Shown one piece after another: positions 41,444-50,730 of a stretch of 56,691 bases of DNA. The notes beneath the pieces were generated by a model. It did no database searches and was not told the DNA's origin. It saw only the letters and a program-made list of their open reading frames with translations. A program made the translations under genes and the position numbers. The stretch is from Chloroflexota bacterium (GTDB lineage Bacteria; Chloroflexota; Chloroflexia; Chloroflexales; Roseiflexaceae): the NCBI GenBank assembly GCA_013388755.1, contig JACAEQ010000122.1, positions 1 through 56,691 of the forward strand, given 5' to 3'. Position 1 is the stretch's first letter; every line of letters starts with the position of its first letter.

Positions 41444-42862
41444 TTACTCAGCCGGCCGCACATACACCGGCGCATCGCTCACCTTGAACCGGATCAATCC
41501 ATCACCGCGCGTGTCGGAGCAATCGCGCACCAGCGGCGCCGCACGTTCCAACCCGCTGGTGCATGTCGCCCGTGCGCCGGGCCATGCGACCAGCGCATAA
41601 TCTCGCTCTGCCGTCACATTTGGCAACCAGACGACATAGAGTGGTCTGCCATCGCGCGTCACGAAACGTAACACCTGGACAACGCCATCCTCATCGAAGC
41701 GACTATCGGTCAGTGGCGGGCCGGCGTATGCTGCGTCACGCAGCAAAAGGGCCGCATTACGGTAGGCATAGAAAGCCGGGCGCGGTGCCGGGCCCGTCGC
41801 AACCACATCTACCAGGTGGCTCTGCTGGAACCCGGCGCCATCGATCATCAGCGTGAACCACATGATGCCGCGCAGATCGAGCGCGATGGCCAGCGCATAG
41901 ATCCGCGCAGCATAGTTTGCCTGGAGGTACTGGTAGTCTTTCGGGCATGGCTGCCCCTCAGGGCAGACCTCGCCAACCTCAACGGCGACCAGTGGTGTCT
42001 CCTGTAACCCATATGCGGCCAGTGTACGGCGCAGGCTCTGTGCCTTCAGCACCATACGCTCTGCCGTTCCCCAGCGCGTATACCCCGAAAATCCGATCAT
42101 GTCGCATGCCAGACCACCCGATTCGATCATACCGCGGAGAAACCCGAGTGTCTGCCGATCATCCGGCCAGAAGTGGGCGAAGTTACCGCCGATGATCCGT
42201 GCCGCCGGGTTAGCCGATCGGACGGCATCGGCAAAGACGCGCAACGCGGCACCGTATGCGTCGCCACCGTACCATGGCGCCTGCCCGTCGTTCCAGCATC
42301 CGGATCCCAGGTGATCGCTAATGGTCGGCGTAAAATCGGGTTCGTTCCAGAACTGCCAGTATCTGACGGCCAGGTCACCGCTACTGTAGCGGGTGGCTAC
42401 CGCGGCAGCAAAGCGCGCCAGATCATCATAGGCCGCAGCCGCCACCGGGCTGCATGTGCGATCAGGCAGGCTTCGCGCCCACTCCGGCGCCACCTGCACC
42501 ACGACCACCGGCTCAATGTGCGCAGCGCGCAAGCGGCGAATGTTATGCTCCAGTGCCGCCACGGCTTCCCAGGAATAGGCACCGCGTACAGGCTCGACCT
42601 CGCTCCAGAGCAGATCGCCGGCACGCGCCCAGGTGGCCGGGATCTCAGCCAGCAACGGTTCGGCCTGTGCACCAAAGGCGATCCGGAGATCATATCCCAG
42701 ACGTGTGCGCGGTTCCGTAACACTCACCAGCGGTAGATGAACGACGGTCTCACCTTCGGTGAGCGACGGTGCGGCTGCCGGCGAGGGGCCAGGCAATGCC
42801 AGCATGAGCACGATAACAATCAGGATTGCTGCTCGCATGTGAGTGAAGAGTGGGAGAAGCAT
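41444..42862 (-). CDS. secreted glycoside hydrolase-like protein (clan GH-A type)
   Basis: About 472 residues. An N-terminal signal MRAAILIVIVLMLALPGPSP predicts export. The body is TIM-barrel-like, resembling GH39/GH5 enzymes: VRYWQFWNEPDFTPTI holds the acid/base Glu after Asn, and LVAVEVGEVCPEG is a candidate nucleophile strand. A C-terminal beta-rich part follows (VVQVLRFVTRDGRPLYVVWL). The start is uncertain: GTG at 42901, ATG at 42862 and ATG at 42838 all lack clear binding sites. The substrate is unknown; the divergent exopolysaccharide cluster makes a polysaccharide target plausible. Confidence 0.75.
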   Translation of the reverse strand: MLLPLFTHMRAAILIVIVLMLALPGPSPAAAPSLTEGETVVHLPLVSVTEPRTRLGYDLRIAFGAQAEPLLAEIPATWARAGDLLWSEVEPVRGAYSWEAVAALEHNIRRLRAAHIEPVVVVQVAPEWARSLPDRTCSPVAAAAYDDLARFAAAVATRYSSGDLAVRYWQFWNEPDFTPTISDHLGSGCWNDGQAPWYGGDAYGAALRVFADAVRSANPAARIIGGNFAHFWPDDRQTLGFLRGMIESGGLACDMIGFSGYTRWGTAERMVLKAQSLRRTLAAYGLQETPLVAVEVGEVCPEGQPCPKDYQYLQANYAARIYALAIALDLRGIMWFTLMIDGAGFQQSHLVDVVATGPAPRPAFYAYRNAALLLRDAAYAGPPLTDSRFDEDGVVQVLRFVTRDGRPLYVVWLPNVTAERDYALVAWPGARATCTSGLERAAPLVRDCSDTRGDGLIRFKVSDAPVYVRPAE

Positions 42863-43122
42863 AGGCGGCGATGGTTTCAAACGATGTGCACGGGTCGACA
42901 CGCGGATTCATCATACTCCACCACGTCAGTCTGTGCGCCGATCCTCAATTACACCTGTATGACAAGCTATTGCTGGCAAGCCCGGGAATGCGGGTGGGAT
43001 GCGCGCACCTGGCGTGGGAACAACGGAGTGTGTCAGCGATATCATGTCAACACGCCTGTCGTACGATGCCTGGTGTGCTATAATCACGGGCGTTTCCGTC
43101 ACACGGATCGAAGGAAAGCATC

Positions 43123-43875
43123 GTGCGTCCGTCGCTCACCACACGTCACCAGATCGAACGCGACTATCACGACCGGGCCGCAACGCAAACGCGCCGCGAC
43201 TTCTATTCCTGGGGCGCGCTCGATGTTGCCGATGAGTTTGCGTTCTCACTGATCGATCAGCCGCACGACAGGACAATCCTCGACCTCGGCTGCGGTGACG
43301 GCGCTAACGCAGTGCGCCTGGCGCGCGCCGGCGCGCGGGTGGTCGCGATCGATCTGTCGGGCGGCATGGTACACGCGACGCGCATGCGCGCCATCACCGC
43401 CGGCCTGGACGACCGGGTGGCAGCACAGCAGATGAATGTCGAACAACTGGCGTTCGCCGATGCCACATTCGATTACGTATTCGGCCACTCGGTGCTGCAC
43501 CATACCGACCTGCATATATCGCGCAGCGAGGTCTTCCGGGTGCTCAAACCTGGCGGGCGTGCAGTGTTCCTCGAACCGCTCGACCACAACCCGTTGCTGA
43601 ACCTGTTTCGCCGCCTCACGCCCTGGCGCCGGACGCCGACCGAGAAGCCGTTGAGTGTGGCCGAATTGCGCTTCTTTGCCGAACCCTTCACCGCCAGCGC
43701 GCATACCGAATTCTACCTGCTGGCACTGGCCGCCTTCGCCCTGGTACCACTCGGCAATCGTGTTCTCTTTCAGGCTGCACTGCGCACCCTCTGCAACGCC
43801 GACCGCACACTGTTCCGGCTGGTTCCGGCGTTGCGGCGCTATGCATGGGTGACGGTGCTGGAGTTGACGCGGTGA
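43123..43875 (+). CDS. class I SAM-dependent methyltransferase
   Basis: 250 residues from a GTG at 43123 with AAGGAAAG upstream and TATAAT at 43079-43084 as a likely -10. The SAM-binding fold shows motif I ILDLGCGDGANAVRLARAGA, the acidic motif II AIDLSGGM, and the VLKPGGRAVFLEPL strand. The C-terminal third is hydrophobic (FYLLALAAFALVPLGNRVLF), suggesting a membrane-associated lipid or sugar-lipid substrate. It is the first gene of a tight three-gene set; its stop overlaps the next start as GTGA, so it probably modifies the saccharide or carrier made by the next two products. Confidence 0.88.
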   Translation: MRPSLTTRHQIERDYHDRAATQTRRDFYSWGALDVADEFAFSLIDQPHDRTILDLGCGDGANAVRLARAGARVVAIDLSGGMVHATRMRAITAGLDDRVAAQQMNVEQLAFADATFDYVFGHSVLHHTDLHISRSEVFRVLKPGGRAVFLEPLDHNPLLNLFRRLTPWRRTPTEKPLSVAELRFFAEPFTASAHTEFYLLALAAFALVPLGNRVLFQAALRTLCNADRTLFRLVPALRRYAWVTVLELTR

Positions 43876-45050
43876 AGATCCTGTTTGTCGCGCCACGCTT
43901 CCCCGACCCGCCGATCCAGGGCGACCGGCTGCGCGCACGCCAGTTCCTGCGCGTTCTGCGCCGCTGGCACGAGATTACCCTCGTCACACCCGCGACACCA
44001 GAACCACCGGATGCCGCCACCATCGCCGACATGTGTACCGAGTGGGTTCCGGTGCATGAGCCGCGCTGGCGGGCGCCGTTGCGCGTCGCGTCGCATATCG
44101 CAGGAACCCTGCCATTGCAGACGGTGCTGTTCAGTTCGCCGGCGCTGATCCGCACCGTGCGCGACCTGGCGCGTCACCAGCCCTTTGATCTGCTCTACCT
44201 GCACACGGCGCGCGTGGCGCCGGTGATCGATGCTGCGCCATCCCTGCCGAAGGCGATCGATTTCATTGACGCGCTGTCGCTCAATATGTATCGCCGTGCC
44301 CGGCTGCAGCGCGGTCCGGCGCGGTTACTCTTCGATCTCGAGGCGCGGCGCATGGCGAACTATGAACGGCATCTGGCCCGCATCTGCACGTTACAGTTTG
44401 TATCGGCGTCGCTTGACCGTGCAATTATCAGCGGGAACGCGCATGTGGTAGCCAACGGCGTCGACGTGGATGAGTTTCCGTACCGTGAAGACAGCCACGC
44501 CGAGGATGTCATTGTTTTCAGTGGTCGAATGGGATATTACCCAAACAGCGACGCCGCGATCCGTTTCGCGCGCCAGATCCTGCCGCGCATACGCCATGTG
44601 GTTCCCGGCGTGCGCTTTCAGATCGTCGGTGCCGATCCGCCATTGCATGTCGTCGCTCTGCGTGGCCTTCCCGGCGTTGAGGTGACCGGATACGTGCCGC
44701 GTATCCAGGACTATCTGCAACGCGCAACCGTCGCGGTCGCGCCATTGCGGAGCGGCTCAGGGTCGCCGAACAAGGTGCTTGAAGCAATGGCGAGTGGCAC
44801 ACCGGTCGTGGCAACGCCTCACACCCTGGGATCGCTCGACGTGCGCGATGGTGAGCATCTGCTTCTGGCACGCGACGACGAGGACATGGCACAACAGGTG
44901 GTTCGCCTGCTTCGCGATACGGCGCTGCGCCTGCGCCTGGCACGGGCGGCGCGCGCGCTGATTGAGCAACGCTACACCTGTGAAGGCTCCGGCAATGCAG
45001 TACACGAACTGCTGGTTACGGCGCTGACACAGATCGCACAGGCACGATGA
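43872..45050 (+). CDS. GT4-type glycosyltransferase
   Basis: 392 residues. The GTG at 43872 (KILFVAPRFPDPPIQGDR) overlaps the upstream stop as GTGA. GT-B fold: the N-terminal acceptor domain has IQGDRLRARQFLRVLRRWHE, and the C-terminal donor domain has FSGRMGYYPNSDAAIRFARQ, VVGADPP-type strand, and APLRSGSGSPNKVLEAMASG with the nucleotide-sugar-binding E. This is the form common in exopolysaccharide clusters with a hydrophobic NSDA loop. It acts at the cytoplasmic membrane face, adding a sugar to the lipid-linked precursor made by the next gene. Its stop overlaps the next start (ATGA). Confidence 0.9.
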   Translation: MKILFVAPRFPDPPIQGDRLRARQFLRVLRRWHEITLVTPATPEPPDAATIADMCTEWVPVHEPRWRAPLRVASHIAGTLPLQTVLFSSPALIRTVRDLARHQPFDLLYLHTARVAPVIDAAPSLPKAIDFIDALSLNMYRRARLQRGPARLLFDLEARRMANYERHLARICTLQFVSASLDRAIISGNAHVVANGVDVDEFPYREDSHAEDVIVFSGRMGYYPNSDAAIRFARQILPRIRHVVPGVRFQIVGADPPLHVVALRGLPGVEVTGYVPRIQDYLQRATVAVAPLRSGSGSPNKVLEAMASGTPVVATPHTLGSLDVRDGEHLLLARDDEDMAQQVVRLLRDTALRLRLARAARALIEQRYTCEGSGNAVHELLVTALTQIAQAR

Positions 45051-46534
45051 GTCGCCGGGTCATACTCAATTCGCCGGCACAGCCGCGTGAGATGTCATTG
45101 CACTTGCGATTGGAGATCTCCGAGCGCCGCCTGCTGCTGCGCGCCGGTGACCTGACGCTGACCGCCGTTGCGGTGCTCGGCGCGCTGTGGCTCTGGGCGC
45201 GCCTGGCAGCGCGCCCGCTGGACCTGGCGTTGCTCCAGGAGCAACTTGGCTGGGTTGCGCTCATCGGCCTCGGCTGGCCGCTCTGGCTGACGCTGGTTGA
45301 TATGTACAATCTCCGGCTGGTGGCGCGGGTCGGGCCGAGCGTGCGCCGTATCCTGATCGGCGGCCTGGTGCTGCTGTTCGGCTACCTGATCATCTTTTTC
45401 ATCACGTCGCGTGCGCCGGTCACTGGTGCGCTGGCAACGATCGAGATCGGCACGCCCCCCCTGCGCTTTGCGCCCGGCCTCGCCATTGTCGCCTCCATGG
45501 CGCTGATCATGGCATGGCGCCTGCTCTATATTCGCGTTCTCGGCGCGCCACACACGCGCCGCCGCCTGCTCATCCTCGGCGCCGGGCAGGCCGGCTCGGC
45601 ACTGTCGCACGTCATTCTCAAGGGTCACGGACCCTACTACGATATCGTCGGTTTCGTCGACGATATTCCTGTGCCGCGCTGCGACCAGATAGGCGACGTT
45701 CCGGTACTTGGCGGCACCGATCGCCTTGGCGATCTCATCTGGGAACACCGGATCGATGAGATTATTATCGCCAGTAGCGGCGAAGTCAGTGGAGAGACGT
45801 TGCAGATCCTGATGGATTGCTATGAGCATGGGATTGCAATCACGCCGATGCCGTTGCTCTACGAGCGCCTGACGGGCAAGATTGCGGTCGAGCATGTTGG
45901 TAGCCAGTGGTATGTCGCGCTACCACTCCAGCCGCGCCAGGCGCGTACCGCCGAAGAGGCGCTCAAGCGCATGCTCGATATTGCCGGCGGCCTGTTGCTT
46001 GCGGTGCTGCTCCTGGTGCTGCTACCATTCATTGCCGCCGCCATTCGCCTGGATTCGCCCGGGCCGGTGGTATATCGCCAGGAACGGGTAGGGCGCCGCG
46101 GCACGCGCTTCACAGTGCTGAAGTTTCGTTCCATGTTAAATGATGCGGAGCGTGATGGAGAAGCGCAATGGGCCGCAAAGGACGATCCGCGCGTGACGCG
46201 GGTCGGGCGCTGGTTGCGCCGCACGCGCCTCGACGAATTACCACAGGCCATCAATGTGTTGCGCGGCGAGATGAGCCTGGTTGGTCCCCGCCCGGAACGC
46301 CCGGAGTTCGTGGCGCACCTGCAAGAGACGATCCCGTTCTACCGCACGCGCCTGGCCGCCAGACCGGGTCTCACCGGCTGGGCCCAGATCAACTATGGCT
46401 ATGGCGACAGCGTCGATGCGGCGCTGGCCAAATTGCAGTACGATCTGTACTACCTGAAACATCAGTCATTCTGGTTCGATGTGCTCATCCTGGCGCGTAC
46501 CGTGCACGTTGTCCTGCTCATGAAGGGACAATGA
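45047..46534 (+). CDS. exopolysaccharide polyprenyl-phosphate glycosylphosphotransferase
   Basis: 495 residues. Starts the lipid-linked saccharide by moving a sugar-1-phosphate to undecaprenyl phosphate. It has four N-terminal membrane helices, then a Rossmann-like domain (RRLLILGAGQAGSALSHVI) with a CoA-binding-like fold, a fifth helix (LLLAVLLLVLLPFIAAAI) and the catalytic domain: VVYRQERVGRRGTRFTVLKF, SLVGPRPERPEF, and RPGLTGWAQINYG. All signature motifs of the WbaP/CpsE family are intact. ATGA overlap with the GT4 gene shows coupling. No flippase or polymerase is seen here; the cluster is cut short at 46.5 kb. Confidence 0.95.
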   Translation: MSRRVILNSPAQPREMSLHLRLEISERRLLLRAGDLTLTAVAVLGALWLWARLAARPLDLALLQEQLGWVALIGLGWPLWLTLVDMYNLRLVARVGPSVRRILIGGLVLLFGYLIIFFITSRAPVTGALATIEIGTPPLRFAPGLAIVASMALIMAWRLLYIRVLGAPHTRRRLLILGAGQAGSALSHVILKGHGPYYDIVGFVDDIPVPRCDQIGDVPVLGGTDRLGDLIWEHRIDEIIIASSGEVSGETLQILMDCYEHGIAITPMPLLYERLTGKIAVEHVGSQWYVALPLQPRQARTAEEALKRMLDIAGGLLLAVLLLVLLPFIAAAIRLDSPGPVVYRQERVGRRGTRFTVLKFRSMLNDAERDGEAQWAAKDDPRVTRVGRWLRRTRLDELPQAINVLRGEMSLVGPRPERPEFVAHLQETIPFYRTRLAARPGLTGWAQINYGYGDSVDAALAKLQYDLYYLKHQSFWFDVLILARTVHVVLLMKGQ

Positions 46535-46651
46535 TCGGGCACCGTCTGGCCACCGGATCTTGCGCGCACCGGCCCCTGCTTCGGCCGTCACGCACCAAAA
46601 TCCATCCTGTTGAGTCTGTTTGAAGTGATCCCGCCCCGGTCACCCTTCTGG

Positions 46652-46657
46652 TAGAAT
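46652..46657 (+). promoter_or_regulatory. -10 box predicting a leaderless histidine kinase mRNA
   Basis: TAGAAT is followed by six bases (CACATT) and the ATG at 46664, the same geometry as at the M16 gene. No well-spaced -35 is seen. The gap 46535-46651 shows no gene. Confidence 0.5.
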
Positions 46658-46663
46658 CACATT

Positions 46664-49486
46664 ATGAAATTACCAGTCCTTTCCGAATATCTCGCCCAGA
46701 CTGCCCCCGGCACGTTGACGATAGGCGGGGCGCGCATGGCTTTCATCGATATTGAAGCCGGTTTCTGGAGTTTGCGCCGCCAGGTGGAGAACTTGCTAGG
46801 GGCGAGGCAAGCAGGCGAAATCTTTCAGCAGGCTGGAGCAAACGGAGGCGCCTCGTATGCTGCCACACAGGGTCTGGCGGATGAGCCGCAAAAGCAGGGA
46901 GAACTGTTTGCGCGTTGCCTTCAGGCGTATCAGGCGGCAGGATTCGGTCAATTCGAGATTGTAGAAAGCACCTGGCCGCTCGGACGCATGACCGTGAGGG
47001 CGCGGGATGCTTTCGAGGCCTGGATGATGTCCCGGCATGGTCAGCGCGCCCACAGTCCGGTCTGCGCCTACACCGCCGGGGTTTTGGTCGGCTTCATCAA
47101 TGTGGTCAGCCAGCGGCGGGATGTGGTCTGCATCGAGCGGCGTTGCCAGGCCTGCGGTGATGAAGTCTGTGAATTTGACTTCATTCCAGCCGCGCAAGCC
47201 CAGGGACACCAGGTTCTCGCTGTCACGCCAGACCCGATTATGGGGATGATTCCGCCCCTGCGCAGCACGCTGGACGAACCCCAACTGCGTGAAACGCTCA
47301 CTCGTCTGACCGCCAACGAATCGCTTTTGCGCTCCATTGTCGAAAACGCCCGTCATTTCGCCATCTACCGGGTCACGCTCGATTCATCCAGCCCTTATGG
47401 GGCGCGTGTGACCTTTGCCAGCCCCTCCATCCGTGAACTGACTGGCGTGGACGACCACTACGACTTTGGTAACTGGTTCAAAAACCTGCACCCGGAAGAT
47501 GAGCCACGCGTGCTGGAGGCCAACCGCCGCGCCCTGGAATATGGCGAGCCGTATAATCAGGTAACACGCGTCTACAACCCTCGCCAGCGACGCTGGCGCT
47601 GGGTACAGACCATCTCCAACCCTGGTTATGATTCTGTCGGACGGCTGACGCATTTCGATGGCATGGTGATTGATCTGACCGAGCAAAAAGAAGCCGAACT
47701 GGCTTTACAGGAGGTAAATGCGACGCTGGAGGAGCGCGTTCGGGCGCGCACCGAGGAGATCGAGCGCAGGCGTGCGACCGCTGAGAGCTTGCGTGACATC
47801 ATCCGCATGATTAACTCCAGCATGCCGCTGGATGAGTTTCTTCAGCGGGCGGTGGAACTGGCGGCGCAACAATTGGGGGCAGGCGCCTGCGTTTTGCATC
47901 ACCTCGACCTGGAAAAAGAAGTCATTACCCAGGCTGCCAGTTATGGCATGGAAGGAATCTTTGAAAAGCGCGGCAGCCGCCCGTTTTCGGCCATGAAGTC
48001 TTCGGGTGGGGAAGGCTATTTACAGGCCTTGCGCAACCGCCAGCCAGTCTATGGCAACTACCCGCCCTTACCAGAGCGGGTGGAGGAGATCCGCCGCGAC
48101 CCGACCATCCCCGAAGCCATCAAACGTGAACGCGTCGCCTTACGGGAACGTTATGCCAGTTCATTTGCCGTACCACTTTATATTCAGGATAAGCTCTATG
48201 GCGGGATGGTGTTTTACTATACTGAGCCGCAAGATTTTCACGACGAACAGATTCAGCTGGGGCTGGCGTTTGCTGAGCAGGTGGCAGTGGCGATTGAGAA
48301 TGCCCGCCTGTTGCAAGAGACCGAACAGCGCCGCCGCGTAGCGGAGAGTTTGCGCGAGACTCTTTCCATTTTGAATACGGCGCGCCCGCTGGATGAGATT
48401 TTGCGACATATCGTGACGCAGGCCTGTCAACTTTTGAATGCCCAGGCAGCCGCCATCCATAAACTTGACACCACTGCAGGCATGCTCTCACCGCAGGCTT
48501 CGGTGGGACTTTCTGAAGAATATGCCACGCAAATCCGTTTGCCGCCTGGGCAGGGCGCGCTTGGCCAGGCTGTTCTTACGCGCCTGCCGGTAGCGGTGAA
48601 TGATACCACCAAGGTTTTTCAGGGTCAGACGGTGTACACAGCCGAAGGAAAGGCGGTGTCACTCGATTCTGGCCTGACCGACCGGCTGCAACGATTCCCT
48701 GACCGTTACGGAGCGGTGCTGGCTGTACCAATGAGCGTGCAGGGCGAAATGTATGGCGGGCTGGTTCTGTATTACCCCACCCCGCGCAACATTCAGCCTG
48801 ATGAAATCGAACTGGTCTCGATGTTTGCCAGCCAGGCTTCGCTTGCCATCGAAAATGCCCTGCTGCGAGCGCAGGCTGCTGAAGGTGCGGCGCTGGCAGA
48901 GCGCGGACGACTGGCGCGCGACCTGCACGATGCCGTCTCGCAGACCCTTTTTTCCGCCAGCCTGATTGCCGAGGTATTGCCCAGACTGTGGGAGCGCAGT
49001 CCCGAAATCGCCGCCCAAAAGCTGGAAGAATTGCGCCAACTGACGCGTGGCGCGCTCTCCGAAATGCGCACCCTGCTGCTCGAACTACGTCCCGCCGCAC
49101 TGGATGAGATGGATCTGGCAGACCTGATACGTCATCTCGCGAACGCTTTCACGGCGCGGGCACGCCTGCCGGTGAATTTGACCGTCGAAGGGCAAGCCGA
49201 CCCGCCCGCCAATGTCAAAGCCGTCTTCTATCGCGTGGCGCAAGAAGCACTCAACAACATCGTCAAACACGCCGCGGCATCGCAGGTTTCCATCACCCTG
49301 CAGCGCGAAAACAACGACGTTCTGCTACACGTGCGGGATGATGGACGGGGATTCGACCCATTTCACGTTTCTCCCGCCAGTCTGGGGCTGGGAATCATGC
49401 GTGAGCGCGCTGAAACGATCGGGGCGCACCTTGATATCCGAAGCCGACCCGGACAAGGGACACTGGTAACTCTGCGAAAGAAATAA
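46664..49486 (+). CDS. sensor histidine kinase, V4R-PAS-GAF-GAF-HisKA_3
   Basis: 940 residues with no obvious membrane helix, so probably cytoplasmic. Residues about 20-175 form a V4R-type domain ending in RRCQACGDEVCEFDF, the Cys-rich motif of small-molecule sensors. A PAS domain lies at about 225-345 (FNY-like NWFKNLHPEDEPRVLEA), then a coiled coil. Two GAF domains follow at about 380-545 and 560-735. The HisKA_3 dimerisation domain has His755 in RLARDLHDAVSQTLF, and the HATPase has EALNNIVKHAAASQ (N box) and DDGRGFDP, GLGIMRERA. The next gene, 12 bases on, is its likely response regulator. The ligand is unknown. Confidence 0.93.
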   Translation: MKLPVLSEYLAQTAPGTLTIGGARMAFIDIEAGFWSLRRQVENLLGARQAGEIFQQAGANGGASYAATQGLADEPQKQGELFARCLQAYQAAGFGQFEIVESTWPLGRMTVRARDAFEAWMMSRHGQRAHSPVCAYTAGVLVGFINVVSQRRDVVCIERRCQACGDEVCEFDFIPAAQAQGHQVLAVTPDPIMGMIPPLRSTLDEPQLRETLTRLTANESLLRSIVENARHFAIYRVTLDSSSPYGARVTFASPSIRELTGVDDHYDFGNWFKNLHPEDEPRVLEANRRALEYGEPYNQVTRVYNPRQRRWRWVQTISNPGYDSVGRLTHFDGMVIDLTEQKEAELALQEVNATLEERVRARTEEIERRRATAESLRDIIRMINSSMPLDEFLQRAVELAAQQLGAGACVLHHLDLEKEVITQAASYGMEGIFEKRGSRPFSAMKSSGGEGYLQALRNRQPVYGNYPPLPERVEEIRRDPTIPEAIKRERVALRERYASSFAVPLYIQDKLYGGMVFYYTEPQDFHDEQIQLGLAFAEQVAVAIENARLLQETEQRRRVAESLRETLSILNTARPLDEILRHIVTQACQLLNAQAAAIHKLDTTAGMLSPQASVGLSEEYATQIRLPPGQGALGQAVLTRLPVAVNDTTKVFQGQTVYTAEGKAVSLDSGLTDRLQRFPDRYGAVLAVPMSVQGEMYGGLVLYYPTPRNIQPDEIELVSMFASQASLAIENALLRAQAAEGAALAERGRLARDLHDAVSQTLFSASLIAEVLPRLWERSPEIAAQKLEELRQLTRGALSEMRTLLLELRPAALDEMDLADLIRHLANAFTARARLPVNLTVEGQADPPANVKAVFYRVAQEALNNIVKHAAASQVSITLQRENNDVLLHVRDDGRGFDPFHVSPASLGLGIMRERAETIGAHLDIRSRPGQGTLVTLRKK

Positions 49487-49498
49487 GCGGAGTCTCTC

Positions 49499-50137
49499 AT
49501 GGAGAACAAAATTCGCGTGATGCTGGTAGACGACCACGCCGTAGTGCGCAGCGGCCTGGCAACTTTTTTGATGACCTGTGACGACATGGAACTGGTTGGC
49601 GAAGCGGAAAGCGGCGAACAAGCCGTGGCGCGCTGTCCGCTGGTCAAGCCCGACGTTGTCCTGATGGATCTGGTCATGCCCGGCATGGACGGGGCGACCA
49701 CCACCCGCCAACTACGCGAGCATTGCCCGAATGTGCAAGTCATCGTGCTGACCAGTTTCAAAGAACAGGAACTGGTGCAGGGCGCGCTGCAAGCCGGGGC
49801 AATTGGCTATCTGCTCAAGGATGTGACCGCGGCCGAACTCGCCAGTGCCATCCGCGCCGCTTCGATGGGCAAACCCACCCTTGCGCCGGAGGCTGCTCAG
49901 GCGCTCATCCAGGCTGCCCGCCATCCCGCCGAAAAAGTCGGCTTTGACCTGACCGAACGCGAGCGTGAAGTATTGGCGCTCATGGTAGAAGGCTTGAACA
50001 ACAATCAGATTGCCAGACGCCTGGTGGTCAGCGTCTCGACAGCCAAATCTCACGTCAGCAACGTGCTTTCCAAATTGAATGCCACAAGCCGCACCGAGGC
50101 GGTGGCGATTGCCCTGCAAAACAAACTGGTCAAGTAA
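49499..50137 (+). CDS. NarL/FixJ-family response regulator
   Basis: 212 residues. The receiver domain (1-120) has the acidic pair DD at 11-12, phospho-acceptor D57 in VVLMDLVMPGMDG, and the conserved Thr/Ser and Lys (VLTSF; LLKDV). The LuxR-type HTH (about 148-205) reads LTEREREVLALMVEGLNNNQ and VSVSTAKSHVSNVLSKLN. It lies 12 bases after the kinase gene with GGAG upstream of its ATG, so the pair forms one operon. A hairpin with a T-run follows its stop. Target promoters cannot be told. Confidence 0.96.
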   Translation: MENKIRVMLVDDHAVVRSGLATFLMTCDDMELVGEAESGEQAVARCPLVKPDVVLMDLVMPGMDGATTTRQLREHCPNVQVIVLTSFKEQELVQGALQAGAIGYLLKDVTAAELASAIRAASMGKPTLAPEAAQALIQAARHPAEKVGFDLTEREREVLALMVEGLNNNQIARRLVVSVSTAKSHVSNVLSKLNATSRTEAVAIALQNKLVK

Positions 50138-50145
50138 ACATCCTG

Positions 50146-50188
50146 CCCAACTGACCAGGCACAAATCTCCCCAGTCCGCCGATGTGAC
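50146..50188. repeat. 43-bp repeat, copy 1 (second copy at 56317)
   Basis: CCCAACTGACCAGGCACAAA to GCCGATGTGAC resembles 56317-56358 (CCCAACTGGTCAAATCAATT to GCGGATGTGTC) over its whole length. Both copies are between genes of the 46.6-56.6 kb segment. Confidence 0.6.
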
Positions 50189-50205
50189 CGGGGAGATTTG
50201 ATTTT
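50163..50205 (+). terminator. terminator after the two-component operon
   Basis: AAATCTCCCC (50163-50172) pairs perfectly with GGGGAGATTT (50190-50199), followed by GATTTT. The hairpin loop is the right half of the 43-bp repeat. Confidence 0.75.
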
Positions 50206-50318
50206 ATGATGAAAGTGAAGTGCAACCCCCTTTCCGAAGCGCGCAGGCAGGGTTCGCTTTTCCGCCCTACCTGCGCATGGTTGCCTTCAACAGAAAGTCT
50301 TTCTCAAAGGAGTCCCCA

Positions 50319-50717
50319 ATGATATACGTCAAACTGTTCGGCTATTTTATCTCTGCTGCTGTCCTGATTACCAGCCTTGCCATCGGTCTCATGGGCGCAC
50401 GCTGGCAGGCGGTGGAACAATCCGCTTATGCGGGCGCACGCCGCCCGTGGTGGTTCGTGGCAGCCAGTGTTCTGTTGATAGTCTTTTATTTCCTGGCGCT
50501 CAATCAGTTCGTCAGCGCCGCACCCAGAACCTGGGCAGGCTGGCTGCTCATGGCCATCCTGCCGCTGGGCTGGGGCTTGAAAGCCGCGCTGGTGATATTC
50601 AACCCACAGGGGCGCGCTGCCGTTTCATCCATCGCCGGAGACCAGAACTGGCGCAAAGTGGCTCTCGCCCGCCTGCCGATTGCTATCCTGCTCGGTATTT
50701 TGACATGGTTCGCATAA
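50319..50717 (+). CDS. small four-helix membrane protein
   Basis: 132 residues from the ATG at 50319, which has AAAGGAG at 50306-50312; the longer frame starting at 50220 has no binding site. Four hydrophobic segments: FGYFISAAVLITSLAIGLMG, WWFVAASVLLIVFYFLALNQ, AGWLLMAILPLGWGLKAALV and LPIAILLGILTWFA. Polar loops carry WRAVEQSAY-like and NPQGRAAVSS residues. No family is recognised. It begins a co-directional run of seven or more genes with short gaps, which suggests one operon. Confidence 0.75.
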   Translation: MIYVKLFGYFISAAVLITSLAIGLMGARWQAVEQSAYAGARRPWWFVAASVLLIVFYFLALNQFVSAAPRTWAGWLLMAILPLGWGLKAALVIFNPQGRAAVSSIAGDQNWRKVALARLPIAILLGILTWFA

Positions 50718-50730
50718 GGGGAGCAATCTC

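Noticed and set aside
42901-43122. SRP RNA or other small RNA gene in the gap before the methyltransferase gene
   Set aside because: The SRP-type GGTCAGG...GGAAGG...AGCAGC signature is absent and no T-run hairpin is present; only a TATAAT box was recognised.
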